The notes below the pieces were generated by a model. It saw nothing but the letters and a program-made list of their open reading frames with translations, had not been told where the DNA came from and did no database searches. This document shows, one piece after another, positions 6,785 to 15,328 of a stretch of DNA of 64,000 bases. Numbering within the stretch: the stretch's first letter is position 1; the number at the start of each line of letters is the position of its first letter. The translations under genes were made by a program, and so were the position numbers. The DNA lies in assembly GCF_004217285.1 (NCBI RefSeq), contig NZ_SHKS01000001.1, forward strand, positions 248,001-312,000, written 5' to 3'. This stretch comes from Streptomyces sp. BK239. GTDB lineage: Bacteria; Actinomycetota; Actinomycetes; Streptomycetales; Streptomycetaceae.

Positions 6785-8605
6785 ATGCCCATACGCAACC
6801 GCCGCACAGCCGCCGCAGCCGCCATCTTCCTGACCGGTCTGACGGTGCTGTGCGCGGCCCCGGCCCACGGCACACCCGGCGTGGCCGCCACCCGCCCCCA
6901 GCAACATCTGTCACCCGGACGGACGGCCGGTGACGCCGTGCCCGCCCGTTCCAAGGCCGCCACGCATACCGTCGCCTCCGGACACACGCTGTGGGACATC
7001 GCCCGGCAGACCCTCGGCGACGCCCTGCGGTGGGACAGCGTCTACACCCTCAACCGGCAGACCATCGAGGACGAGGCCCGTCGGCACGGATACGCCTCCA
7101 GCGACCGGGGCCACCGGATCTTTCCGGGAACCGTGCTCGCCCTGCCCCAGCCCCCGGCCGCGCGGCCGCATCCGTCGTCGCGGTTCGTGCCCGCTCCGTG
7201 CCCGACCACGTACGGGGAACTGAAGGACACCCGCTGCGGCTTCCTCGTCGTGCCGGAAAACCGGGCCCACCCGTCCTCGCGAACCCTTCGCCTGGCCGTC
7301 GCGCTCGTCCGCTCGGCCGCGCCGAGGCCGCACCCCGATCCGATCGTGTTCTTCGCCGGCGGGCCCGGCGCGGACGCCATCGGGAACATAACGGAACTCA
7401 CGGATGCCGGGCTGAACCGCGACCGCGATCTGGTCGTCCTGTCCCAGCGCGGGACCCTCTCGTCCCAGCGGCCGCTGACGTGTCCCGAGATCGACCGGTT
7501 TTACCAGGAGCGGGTCCACCTCCTCTACGACGCACCCTCCACCGGGGACCGGTACGCCCGGGCGGCGGCCCGGTGCCGCGAGCGCCTGACGGCCCGGGGA
7601 ACCGATCCGGCCGCCTACGACACCAGTGAGAACGCCGCCGACGCGGCCGATCTGCGCGAAGCCCTGGGAATCCGGCAGTGGAACGTCCTCTCACATTCCT
7701 ACGGGACGCAACTGGCGCTGACCTACATGCGCATGTTCCCCGAAGGGATCCGCTCCGTGACCGTCGACGGCGTCGTACCGCCGTCCGTGGCGACGCCCGG
7801 GTGGACGTGGAGCAGCATGAGGGAGTCGTTCGACGACATCGTGAGCGCCTGCGCGGCCCAGCCCTCCTGCCGTCAGCGCTACCCCGACATCGGCGCCGCC
7901 TTCCTGCGCATGGTGCGTCAGCTGGATGCCCGTCCGGTCACCACGCACGTGACGGTGCCGCAGGTCGGGAAGGTGAAGGTGGTCCTCGACGGCGGGGCGC
8001 TGCTGAACTGGATGGTTCGTGCCAGTCACGCCCCCGACACCTTCCCGCTGGGCGTGGACGAGTTGGCCCACGGCCACCCCGAGCGCATCGCCGAGCAGTG
8101 GGCGGCCGCCTGGCTTCCCGGCTCGCGAGGGATGTTCGCTCACGGGCTGTCGCTGAGTGTCTGGTGCAGCGAATGGGTTCCGTTCGAGACCCCCGGCGAA
8201 CAGCTCGCCAAGGGGCTGCGAGCCTTTCCCGAGCTCCCCCGCTCGGTCCTGGCCCAGGCTCCCCAACTGCCCTTCCTGCGCCAGGCATGCCAGGCCTGGG
8301 ACGTTCCGAAGGCACCCGACTCCGTTCGTGCGGTCACTCGGAGCGGCATCCCCACCCTGGCCGTCTCCGGGAGTTTCGACGCTCAGACCGGCGCTCAGTG
8401 GGGGCGCTACGTGACCCGGACGCTCTCCCGCTCCACGGTGGTGACCCTGGCCGGTGTCGCCCACGGGACGTTCGACCATCCGTGCGGGACAAAGGTGATC
8501 ACCTCCTTCTTCGACAACCCCGACAACCCGGACACCCGGTGCGTGAACTCGGTGAAGCCGGAGCCGTTCGTCATCGGCGATGGGGGAGCCGGTACCCGTG
8601 AATGA
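6785..8605 (+). CDS. Secreted alpha/beta hydrolase with N-terminal LysM domain
   Basis: The predicted protein has 606 residues. Residues 1-29 form a signal peptide (RNRR, a hydrophobic run, APAHG). A LysM cell-wall-binding domain follows at about 60-120 (HTVASGHTLWDIARQ, then GTVLALP). The remainder is a tripeptidyl-peptidase/proline-iminopeptidase type hydrolase: FFAGGPG oxyanion region, nucleophile Ser305 in SHSYGTQ, and a TAP-like C-terminal domain supplying Asp532 (SGSFDAQ) and His560 (VAHGTFDH). The ATG at 6785 is chosen for its GGAAGGA site and because it opens the signal peptide. It likely cleaves peptides or esters while held on peptidoglycan. The LysM plus peptidase pairing is not typical of the secreted Slp peptidases. 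Confidence 0.85.
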   Translation: MPIRNRRTAAAAAIFLTGLTVLCAAPAHGTPGVAATRPQQHLSPGRTAGDAVPARSKAATHTVASGHTLWDIARQTLGDALRWDSVYTLNRQTIEDEARRHGYASSDRGHRIFPGTVLALPQPPAARPHPSSRFVPAPCPTTYGELKDTRCGFLVVPENRAHPSSRTLRLAVALVRSAAPRPHPDPIVFFAGGPGADAIGNITELTDAGLNRDRDLVVLSQRGTLSSQRPLTCPEIDRFYQERVHLLYDAPSTGDRYARAAARCRERLTARGTDPAAYDTSENAADAADLREALGIRQWNVLSHSYGTQLALTYMRMFPEGIRSVTVDGVVPPSVATPGWTWSSMRESFDDIVSACAAQPSCRQRYPDIGAAFLRMVRQLDARPVTTHVTVPQVGKVKVVLDGGALLNWMVRASHAPDTFPLGVDELAHGHPERIAEQWAAAWLPGSRGMFAHGLSLSVWCSEWVPFETPGEQLAKGLRAFPELPRSVLAQAPQLPFLRQACQAWDVPKAPDSVRAVTRSGIPTLAVSGSFDAQTGAQWGRYVTRTLSRSTVVTLAGVAHGTFDHPCGTKVITSFFDNPDNPDTRCVNSVKPEPFVIGDGGAGTRE

Positions 8606-8680
8606 TCCGCGACCGTTTCGCGGGGCCGGCGGCGACGGCGGCCGCGTCAGCCCCGCGAACCCGCCGAGCCGGTTGATCGT

Positions 8681-9055
8681 TCATCGACGCGCCCAGTTCC
8701 TTGTCTGCCGGCCGCTCTCGTCCCACTGGTGGTCTTCGCAGAGCGTGAGACCGTCGTCGGCGAATACCTTCCGAGACGCCAACGTCCCGTTCGGATGCCA
8801 CTCCCGGAATTCTCCACGAGGCAAGCCATCACGCACGGTGCCCTCCGACCGCAGGGCCCCGTCCTTGTACCACTCCCGCGACGGACCGCTCTGGACCCCT
8901 TCGACATAGACGTCCAGACTCACGAGCTTGCCCCCGAGGTGCTCAGTCACCTCACCGGTGAACGGCTCACCTCGGTAGAGCAGCCGCTGCCCGTCATCCA
9001 TGTCTACTTCGGGATCGTCGATGCCGATTCGCGGAGAGATGTCCACCCGGGTCAC
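8681..9055 (-). CDS. YwqK-family (MORN-variant) antitoxin-like protein
   Basis: The predicted protein has 124 residues and shows the repeated G-x-x-x-x-W-x-x-G-x-L pattern of MORN-variant repeats (REWYKDGALRSEG, FREWHPNGTLASRK), the hallmark of the YwqK family annotated as antitoxins or immunity proteins of polymorphic toxins. The N-terminal region reads as a short beta strand segment with GQRLLYRGEPFTG. The GTG start at 9055 overlaps the stop of an upstream fragment (GTGA), so the two were once translated together. Immunity function is known for some relatives only; here it is inferred. Confidence 0.75.
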   Translation of the reverse strand: MTRVDISPRIGIDDPEVDMDDGQRLLYRGEPFTGEVTEHLGGKLVSLDVYVEGVQSGPSREWYKDGALRSEGTVRDGLPRGEFREWHPNGTLASRKVFADDGLTLCEDHQWDESGRQTRNWARR

Positions 9056-9231
9056 TGTCTCCAGTTTCTTAGCGCAGGAAATGGCTGCCTGGGCTGGTTG
9101 CCGTACAGGTAGTCGTACATGGACTGAAGATAGTGGTGGAGAGATTCGTCGTCGGCGAACTCAATTGAGGTCAGGCGCTCGTACCTCTCCCTGGTCGGGC
9201 TTCCCTCCCTCAGGGCATCCTCAAAACCTTT
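9052..9231 (-). pseudogene. 3' remnant of a gene coupled to the YwqK-type gene
   Basis: On the minus strand a 59-codon frame runs from 9231 to a TGA at 9054-9052, overlapping the YwqK start by 4 bp. It has no ATG, GTG or TTG before an internal Met at residue 38, and is cut off upstream by an in-frame TGA at 9234-9232. The composition is protein-like (ERYERLTSIEFADDES, then HHYLQSMYDYLYGNQ), unlike the Ala/Arg/Pro-rich shadows around it. It is best read as the C-terminal end of a degraded gene, perhaps the partner of the antitoxin, though a start at a CTG cannot be ruled out. No family is recognised. The 9232-9410 stretch upstream holds nothing else recognised. Confidence 0.5.
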
Positions 9232-9410
9232 TCACTTCTGCTGGACCTGGACGCGCACCCGACCCCCGGTGCCAGACCCGCGGGACGTCCTGTGACTGCG
9301 GGCCGCGGCGATCGCGCCTGGTCGCCGTGTGAACGACCCGAGGCCGGCCTCCGAAGCACTCCAGAGGCCGACCTGGCGGGGGAGGGGAGGCCCTGGCTCC
9401 CCGCTCTACG

Positions 9411-9671
9411 TCACCGCTCCCTGTCCGCCGCCATGATGCCCACGCATTCCTCCAGCGCCGCGTGGAGCGACGGCACGAAGGCGGCGAGTTCGGTGTCGGA
9501 CGACCTGCCTCCCTCCAGCACGGCCCCGACGACGGTCACCAGGACCGCGGCGGCCTTGAGGGCGTGTGCGTCGGCCAGTTCCTCCAGCACACCGCCAGGG
9601 CGCGTGACCACGAACGCCTCCTTGCCGGTGGCGGGGTCGACGCCGACGCTGCGAAAGCTCCGCGCGCTCAC
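9411..9671 (-). CDS. Small hypothetical protein, second of a coupled pair
   Basis: The predicted protein has 86 residues from GTG 9671, which overlaps the stop of the preceding small gene (GTGA). The translation has a beta-like start (SFRSVGVDPATGKEAFVV) then an amphipathic helical region with VVGAVLEGG and a C-terminal AALEECVGIMAADRER. No signal peptide or transmembrane segment is seen. The upstream-extended frame is rejected in favour of this GTG because of the coupling. The pair lies divergent to a short GntR regulator, which likely controls it. The function is unknown. Confidence 0.6.
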   Translation of the reverse strand: MSARSFRSVGVDPATGKEAFVVTRPGGVLEELADAHALKAAAVLVTVVGAVLEGGRSSDTELAAFVPSLHAALEECVGIMAADRER

Positions 9672-9889
9672 GCGGCGGCCTCCGCCGTGACGTGGCACTG
9701 GCCCAGAGTCGCGAGGTACGGCCGCACCAGGGGCAGGCCGTCGGCGAGGATCACGTCCGCGGGGCGGAGCCGTGCCCGGGGTGCGGGGGCGGACCACTGG
9801 GCGAAGGGGGGCGAGGGCGGGGTTAGGGCGCGGTGCGCTCCGCGAGGCGGCAGGAAGAGGGTGAGGATCGCGGCCAGTAGGCTGCGCAT
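9668..9889 (-). CDS. Small hypothetical protein with N-terminal hydrophobic segment
   Basis: The predicted protein has 73 residues from ATG 9889, with GGAG 7 bp upstream. The first 13 residues (MRSLLAAILTLFL) could be a short membrane anchor or weak signal. The rest carries PRARLRPADVILADGLPLVRPYLATLGQCHVT. Its stop overlaps the start of the next gene. Gene pairs like this beside minimal GntR regulators recur in streptomycetes, but their job is not known. Confidence 0.55.
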   Translation of the reverse strand: MRSLLAAILTLFLPPRGAHRALTPPSPPFAQWSAPAPRARLRPADVILADGLPLVRPYLATLGQCHVTAEAAA

Positions 9890-9983
9890 AGGTCGACTCC
9901 GTTTCAGTCGGCTGAGCCCCGGCGTGAAGCTTTCACCTTCCCGTCGGGGCGTCTTCGTTTCTGGGACTCTATCGTGAGGAGGA

Positions 9984-10020
9984 TAGTGGTGGGTAGTGGT
10001 TGGTAGTAGTAGTGGGTAAT
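9984..10020. promoter_or_regulatory. Helically phased TAGTGGT repeats in a divergent promoter
   Basis: TAGTGGT at 9984 and 9994, TAGTAGT at 10004 and TAGTGGG at 10010 form a direct-repeat array with a 10-bp step for the first three copies. It sits in the 164-bp gap between the small-gene pair (start 9889, minus) and the GntR gene (start 10054, plus). Regular 10-bp phasing on one DNA face suggests cooperative binding by the adjacent GntR protein. This is inferred from layout. Confidence 0.5.
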
Positions 10021-10053
10021 GCGTGGTGGAAGGCGGCGGCATACGGTCGACGG

Positions 10054-10311
10054 GTGGACAAGATCAGCCCCGACTCGCCGCAATACGTCTATGAACAGCT
10101 CGCCGCGATCATCGAACGGAAGATCCGTTCCGGTGAGTACCCGCCGGGCACGCGGCTGCCGGGCGAACTGACCATGACGCACGAGCACAAAGTTGGTCCT
10201 GGCACAGTCCGCCGCGCTCTGGACATCCTCCGGGACAGAGGACTGGTGGTGACGGTTCGCGCTCGGGGATCGTTCGTCTCCGACCCCCTCCCTCCGGAGA
10301 ATCACCCGTAG
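10054..10311 (+). CDS. Minimal GntR-family regulator (DNA-binding domain only)
   Basis: The predicted protein has 85 residues and consists almost entirely of the GntR winged helix: YVYEQLAAIIERKIRSGEYP, GTRLPGEL, VGPGTVRRALDILRDRGL, and the wing VVTVRARGSFV. There is no C-terminal effector domain, so any signal must come through another partner or through autoregulation. The GTG at 10054 gives the standard domain start; an in-frame GTG-rich extension back to 10000 overlaps the repeat operator and is rejected. It is divergent from two small coupled genes, and in streptomycetes such truncated GntR proteins usually regulate their neighbours. Confidence 0.85.
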   Translation: MDKISPDSPQYVYEQLAAIIERKIRSGEYPPGTRLPGELTMTHEHKVGPGTVRRALDILRDRGLVVTVRARGSFVSDPLPPENHP

Positions 10312-10414
10312 GACGTGCAACCCTCCCCGCCCCCCGCGTGTCATACACGGCGTCAGGGCTCTTGGAGGGGGATCCGGGGGGATCGTGGGGGTCTTGGCGT
10401 CGGGAGGGGGACGC

Positions 10415-10446
10415 CGAGGGGCCCGGTCGACGGACCGGGCCCCTCG
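10415..10446. terminator. Terminator downstream of rbsD
   Basis: A perfect 14-bp stem (10415-10428 with 10433-10446, core GAGGGGCCCGGTC) closes on a 4-nt loop. It lies 20 bp past the rbsD stop (minus strand) and after the GntR gene on the plus strand, so it may serve both. Confidence 0.85.
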
Positions 10447-10466
10447 AAGCTTTCCGCAGCGCCCCC

Positions 10467-10856
10467 TCAGAAGAACACCCCGCACCGCAGCAGCACATTC
10501 GCGTACGGCCGCGCCTCGCCCGTGCGCACGACCAGGCGGGCCCGCGCCGACAGCTCCTTCAGCTTCTCGTGCGGGACCAGGGCCAGCCCCGGGAAGTGCC
10601 CGTCCAGCAGCGCCGAAGCCGCCGGATTGGCCCGGCGCACCTCGCTCGCCGCCGTCGCCCCCTCCACGACCAGCTCGTCGAGCAGACCCTCCAGCACCTC
10701 CGCGAAAGACGGCACCCCCGCCCGGAACGCGAGGTCCACCACGCGCGGCCCGTCCGGTATCGGCATACCGGCGTCGCACACCAGCACCCCGTCCCCGTGG
10801 CCCAACTCCGCCAGCGCACCCGCCAGATGACGATTGAGGATCCCCGCCTTCCTCAC
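10467..10856 (-). CDS. rbsD: D-ribose pyranase
   Basis: The predicted protein has 129 residues, the normal RbsD length. It interconverts the pyranose and furanose forms of D-ribose so that the furanose can be phosphorylated by RbsK. Family features are MRKAGILNRHLAGALAELGHGD at the start, the catalytic-region DAGMPIP, and HEKLKE near the C-terminus. GTG 10856 overlaps the rbsK stop (GTGA), making it the last gene of the ribose operon, followed by the hairpin at 10415-10446. Confidence 0.93.
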   Translation of the reverse strand: MRKAGILNRHLAGALAELGHGDGVLVCDAGMPIPDGPRVVDLAFRAGVPSFAEVLEGLLDELVVEGATAASEVRRANPAASALLDGHFPGLALVPHEKLKELSARARLVVRTGEARPYANVLLRCGVFF

Positions 10857-11755
10857 AGCGCGGCCACCTCCTGCGCCGTCGGGAACGACTCCTGCGCACC
10901 CCGTCGGGTGACCGCCGCCGCCCCGACCCGCGCCGCGTACGCCGCCGCCTCCGCCAGCGACGAGCCCGTCCCCAGCTTCCAGGCCAGCGCCGCCGTGAAG
11001 GAGTCGCCCGCGCCCGTCGTGTCCACCGCGTCCACCGGCACCGACGCCACCCGGACCACGCCCTCGGCCGAGGCCGCCAGCGCGCCGTCCGCGCCCAGCG
11101 TCACGACCACCGAGCGCGGCCCCTTCGCCAGCAGGATCCGCGCCCAGTCCTCGGGCTCGTCGCCCACCGCCGCGTCCCCGAGGATCACCCTCGCCTCGTG
11201 CTCGTTGACGATCAGCGGATCGCAGGCCGCCAGCACCTCGGCGGGCAGCGGGCGCGGCGGGGAGGGGTTGAGGACGAAACGGCTGCCGGGCGCGAGACAG
11301 CGCACGACCTCCACGACCGTCTCCAGCGGGATCTCCAGCTGCGCCGACACCACCCGCGAGGCGTGGAAGAGACCGGCCGCCGCCCGCACGTCCTGCGGCG
11401 TCAGCCGGCCGTTCGCGCCCGGCGACACCACGATGCTGTTGTCACCCGACGGGTCCACCGTGATCAGCGCGACCCCGGTCGGCGCCCCGCCCACCAGCAG
11501 GCCCACCGTGTCCACCCCGGCCGCCCGCTGCGCGTCCAGCAGCAGCCGCCCGTGCGCGTCGTCGCCGACCCTGGCCAGCAGCGCCGTACGGGCGCCCAGA
11601 CGGGCCGCCGCCACCGCCTGGTTGGCGCCCTTGCCGCCCGGATGGACGGCCAGGTCGGAGCCGAGGACCGTCTCCCCGGCTCCCGGCCGCCGTTCGACGC
11701 CGATCACCAGGTCGGCGTTGGCCGACCCCACGACCAGGAGGTCGTAGTCGTACAT
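10853..11755 (-). CDS. rbsK: Ribokinase
   Basis: The predicted protein has 300 residues of the PfkB family. PfkB signature 1 is seen as HPGGKGANQAVAAARLGA near residues 38-55, and signature 2 with the catalytic Asp as DTTGAGDSFTAALAW near the C-terminus; a SVVVTLGADGALA strand precedes it. It phosphorylates ribose to ribose-5-phosphate with ATP in the cytosol. It lies 65 bp after the transporter fusion gene and is translationally coupled to rbsD. Confidence 0.93.
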   Translation of the reverse strand: MYDYDLLVVGSANADLVIGVERRPGAGETVLGSDLAVHPGGKGANQAVAAARLGARTALLARVGDDAHGRLLLDAQRAAGVDTVGLLVGGAPTGVALITVDPSGDNSIVVSPGANGRLTPQDVRAAAGLFHASRVVSAQLEIPLETVVEVVRCLAPGSRFVLNPSPPRPLPAEVLAACDPLIVNEHEARVILGDAAVGDEPEDWARILLAKGPRSVVVTLGADGALAASAEGVVRVASVPVDAVDTTGAGDSFTAALAWKLGTGSSLAEAAAYAARVGAAAVTRRGAQESFPTAQEVAAL

Positions 11756-11820
11756 GAAGAAACTCCCCTGAAGCGTGGCCGGGGCGGGCGGCCTGGCGAC
11801 CGCCCGCCCGCGTGCCGGTG

Positions 11821-13764
11821 TCAGCCGCTGAACCCGGCCACGTTCTGCTTGGTGACCACCTTCACCGGCACCTTCACCGTCTGCTCGACCTTCTCGCCGC
11901 GCAGCGCCTTGAGCGCGTTGTCCACGGCGATCCGGCCCAGCTGCGACGGCTGCTGCGCGACGGACGCGTACAGCGTCCCCTGTTCAACGGCCTTCAGCCC
12001 GTCCGGAGTTCCGTCGAAGCCGACGACCTGGACCGACGTCCCGGCCTTGGCGCCCAGCGCCTTGATCGCGCCGAGCGCCATCTCGTCGTTGGCGGCGATG
12101 ACGCCCTGCACGTCCGGGTGCGCCTGGAGCAGGTTCGACATCACGTCGAGTCCCTTGGTGCGGTCGAAGTCGGCCGGCTGCTGGGCCAGGACCTGGATTC
12201 CGGGGAAGGCCTTCAGCCCCTTCGCGAACCCTTCCGCCCGCTCCCGGGCCGCCGACGTGCCCGCCTGCCCCTGAAGGATCACGATCTTGCCGTTGCCGCC
12301 CAGCTTCTCGGCGACCGTCTTCGCCGCCAGCTCACCGCCGGCGACGTTGTCGGAGGCCACGAGCGCGTCCGTGGTCGCCTTGTTGACGCCGCGGTCGACC
12401 GCGATCACCGGGATGTCCGCCTTGTCGGCGGACCGCACCGACGGTCCCGCCGCGTCCGAGTCCACCGGGTTGACGATGATCGAGTCCACGCCGGAACTGG
12501 TGAAGTTCTGCAGCTGGTTGGCCTGCTGCGAGGCGTCGTTCTGCGCGTCGGTGACGGTCAGGTCCACGCCCAGCTTCTTCGCCTCGGCCTTCGCGCCCGA
12601 CTGGATCTGCACGAAGAACGGGTTGTTGAGGGTGGACAGCGCCAGCCCGACCCTCGGGTTCGCCGTCGCGGGGGAACCGCCGTGCAGGAACGAGGTCGCA
12701 CCGACGATCGCCACGGTGACCACGGCCGCGAGCCCGTACGTCGCCGCCTGCCTGCCCTTGCCGCCGCCGGCGGTGACCGGGGTCGCCCCGGCCTTGCGGC
12801 GCACCGTGTCCAGCAGCACCGCCAGCGCGATGACGACGCCGATGACGACCTGCTGCCAGAACGCGGACACGCTCAGCAGGTTGAGCCCGTTGCGCAGCAC
12901 CGCGAGGATCAGCGCGCCGATCAGGGTGCCGGAGGCCTTACCCGTACCACCCGCGAGGGAGGCGCCGCCGATGACGACGGCGGCGATCGCGTCCAGTTCG
13001 TAGCCGTCGGCGGCCTGCGGCTGAGCCGAGGACAGCCGGGAGGCGAGCACGACGCCCGCGGCGGCGGCGAACACGCCGGACAGGGCGTAGATGGCGAGCT
13101 TCTGCTTCTTCACCCGCAGCCCCGACAGCCGGGCCGCCTCCTCGTTGCCCCCGATGGCGTACATCGAACGGCCTATGTAGGTACGGCCGAGCACGAACGC
13201 CGCGACCAGACCCATGACGATCATGACCAGCACCGGCACGGGCAGCCAGCCGCCCAGCGTGTCGCCGAGGTGCGAGACCGAGTCGGGGAAGGCGATCGGG
13301 GAGCCCTCGGAGATCACCAGCGACAGTCCGCGCGCCACCGACAGCATCGCCAGCGTGGCGATGAAGGGCGGGAGTTTGCCGTACGCGATGAGGAACCCGT
13401 TGACCAGACCGCACACGACGCCGGTGACGACGGCCAGCGCGACGGCGATCGCCACGGGCACGCCCTGCTGGGTGGCGCTCCACGCCAGCACGGTCGCCGA
13501 CAGGGCCGCGACCGAGCCGACCGACAGGTCGATGCCAGCCGAGACGATCACGAAGGTCACGCCGAAGGCGAGGATGGCGGTCACGGCCGCCTGGACGCCC
13601 ACGTTCAGCAGGTTGTCCGTGGTGAGGAAGTCGCCCGACAGCGCCGACATGGCGACGACGAGGACGATGAGCGCGGTGAGCGCGCCGTTGTCGAGGAGCA
13701 GACGGCGGACCGCCGCGGCGCCGCCACCGGCGCCCGTGGTGCTCTTGAGCGTGTCAGCGGCCAC
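11821..13764 (-). CDS. rbsCB: Fused ribose ABC transporter permease and substrate-binding protein
   Basis: The predicted protein has 647 residues and joins two normally separate subunits in one open frame. Residues 1 to about 330 are an RbsC-type permease with many membrane helices (VSAGIDLSVGSVAALSATVLAW, KLPPFIATLAMLSVARGLSL, AAVVIGGASLAGG). A linker near 340-369 holds one further hydrophobic helix. Residues from about 370 are an RbsB-type binding protein (LALSTLNNPFFVQIQSG, GVIAANDEMALGAIKAL, VVGFDGTPDGLKA) without its own lipobox, so the permease tethers it outside the cell. GTG 13764 is chosen over ATG 13782 because GGAGG lies 6 bp upstream; it overlaps rbsA by 11 bp. A similar bifunctional protein is known in S. 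coelicolor. Confidence 0.9.
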   Translation of the reverse strand: MAADTLKSTTGAGGGAAAVRRLLLDNGALTALIVLVVAMSALSGDFLTTDNLLNVGVQAAVTAILAFGVTFVIVSAGIDLSVGSVAALSATVLAWSATQQGVPVAIAVALAVVTGVVCGLVNGFLIAYGKLPPFIATLAMLSVARGLSLVISEGSPIAFPDSVSHLGDTLGGWLPVPVLVMIVMGLVAAFVLGRTYIGRSMYAIGGNEEAARLSGLRVKKQKLAIYALSGVFAAAAGVVLASRLSSAQPQAADGYELDAIAAVVIGGASLAGGTGKASGTLIGALILAVLRNGLNLLSVSAFWQQVVIGVVIALAVLLDTVRRKAGATPVTAGGGKGRQAATYGLAAVVTVAIVGATSFLHGGSPATANPRVGLALSTLNNPFFVQIQSGAKAEAKKLGVDLTVTDAQNDASQQANQLQNFTSSGVDSIIVNPVDSDAAGPSVRSADKADIPVIAVDRGVNKATTDALVASDNVAGGELAAKTVAEKLGGNGKIVILQGQAGTSAARERAEGFAKGLKAFPGIQVLAQQPADFDRTKGLDVMSNLLQAHPDVQGVIAANDEMALGAIKALGAKAGTSVQVVGFDGTPDGLKAVEQGTLYASVAQQPSQLGRIAVDNALKALRGEKVEQTVKVPVKVVTKQNVAGFSG

Positions 13765-15328
13765 GGCCGGCCTCCACTTCATTCGTAGGGGTGGTAGGGG
13801 TACTGGAGCTCGTACGGGTGCCGGCGGCGTCCTCGCCGCCGGGGGTGCTCACCGCGAGGGCCATCACCGCGTCCTGCGTCGCCTCGCCGGCCGGCAGTTC
13901 CCCGGCGATCCGGCCCTGGGCCATCACCAGCACCCGGTCGCTCATGCCGAGCACCTCGGGCAGGTCGCTGGAGATCATCAGGACGGCGGCCCCGGCGGCC
14001 GTCAGCTCGTTGATCAGCTGGTAGATCTCGACCTTCGCGCCGACGTCGATGCCGCGCGTCGGCTCGTCGAGGATCAGCACCCGGGTCTTCGCGAGTAGCC
14101 ACTTGCCGATGACGACCTTCTGCTGGTTGCCGCCGGACAGGGTGCGCACATGCTGGCCGAGGCCCGCCATCCGCACCCCGAGCTGCCGGGCGATCCGGTC
14201 GGCGGCCTCGTGCTGCCCCTTGAGGTCGACGAGCCCCGCGCGCGTGGCCGACCTCAGGGTCACCAGACCGAGGTTCTCCTCCACGGAGGCGTCCAGCACC
14301 AGCCCCTGGCCCTTGCGGTCCTCCGGTACGAGACCGATCCCGGCCGCCATGGCCGCGTTCACGTCATGACGCCTCAGCGCGGCGCCCCCGACCCGTACGG
14401 CTCCCCGGTCGTAGGGGTCCGCCCCGAAGACGGCCCGTACGACCTCGGTACGACCGGCGCCGACGAGCCCGGCGACGCCGACGACCTCACCGGCGTGCAC
14501 CTCGAAGCTGACGTCGTGGAAGACGCCGTCGCGGGTGAGCCCCTCCACGGTCAGCAGGGCCTCTCCGGCGCCGGGGCGCTCGCGCGGGTACTGCTGCTCG
14601 ATGGAACGGCCCACCATGAGCCGGACGAGTTCGTCCTCGGCGGTGGAGGCGGGCACCTGGCCGACGCTCCTGCCGTCGCGGATGACGGTGACGCGGTCGC
14701 CGAGGGCGGCGATCTCCTCCAGGTGGTGCGTGATGAACACGACGCCCACGCCGTCCTCGCGCAGCCTGCGCACGATCGCGAAGAGCTTGTCGACCTCCTC
14801 GGAGGTGAGCACGGCGGTCGGCTCGTCCATGATCAGCACGCGCGCGTCCAGGCTCAGCGCCTTCGCGATCTCGACCATCTGGAGCCGGGCGATGCCCAGT
14901 TCGCGCACCCGTGCGCGGGGCGACACCTGGACGCCGACGCGCTCCAGCAGGACGGCCGCCTCGGCCTCCATCCGCCGCCGGTCGATCATCCCGAAGCGGC
15001 GCGGCTGCCGTCCCAGGAAGATGTTCTCGGCGACCGTCAGATCGGGGACGAGGTTGAACTCCTGGTAGATGGTGGCGATCCCGAGGCGTTCGGCGTCCTG
15101 CGCGCCCTGGATGCGCACCTCCTCGCCGCCGGCCAGGATCCGCCCGGCGTCGGGCGTGTAGGCGCCGGAGAGCATCTTGATGAGGGTGCTCTTGCCCGCG
15201 CCGTTCTCGCCGAGCAGCACATGCACCTCGCCCCGCCGGAGGTCGAAGTCGACGCCGTCGAGCGCGACCACACCGGGAAAGGTCTTGCGTATGCCTTCGA
15301 TGCGCAGCAACTCGTCCGGGTTGCTCAC
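13754..15328 (-). CDS. rbsA: Ribose ABC transporter ATP-binding protein
   Basis: The predicted protein has 524 residues with two ABC domains in tandem, as in RbsA/MglA. The first has Walker A GENGAGKST, the RLQMVEIAKALSL signature-region helix and Walker B VLIMDEPTAVLT. The second has a degenerate P-loop, LSGGNQQKVVIGKWL as signature and VLILDEPTRGIDVGAK as Walker B. GTG 15328 has AAGGAG 6 bp upstream and overlaps the regulator stop (GTGA); the longer upstream frame is rejected. It powers the RbsCB permease. The C-terminus is extended by a short polar tail (TRTSSSTPTTPTNEV). Confidence 0.93.
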   Translation of the reverse strand: MSNPDELLRIEGIRKTFPGVVALDGVDFDLRRGEVHVLLGENGAGKSTLIKMLSGAYTPDAGRILAGGEEVRIQGAQDAERLGIATIYQEFNLVPDLTVAENIFLGRQPRRFGMIDRRRMEAEAAVLLERVGVQVSPRARVRELGIARLQMVEIAKALSLDARVLIMDEPTAVLTSEEVDKLFAIVRRLREDGVGVVFITHHLEEIAALGDRVTVIRDGRSVGQVPASTAEDELVRLMVGRSIEQQYPRERPGAGEALLTVEGLTRDGVFHDVSFEVHAGEVVGVAGLVGAGRTEVVRAVFGADPYDRGAVRVGGAALRRHDVNAAMAAGIGLVPEDRKGQGLVLDASVEENLGLVTLRSATRAGLVDLKGQHEAADRIARQLGVRMAGLGQHVRTLSGGNQQKVVIGKWLLAKTRVLILDEPTRGIDVGAKVEIYQLINELTAAGAAVLMISSDLPEVLGMSDRVLVMAQGRIAGELPAGEATQDAVMALAVSTPGGEDAAGTRTSSSTPTTPTNEVEAGRGR

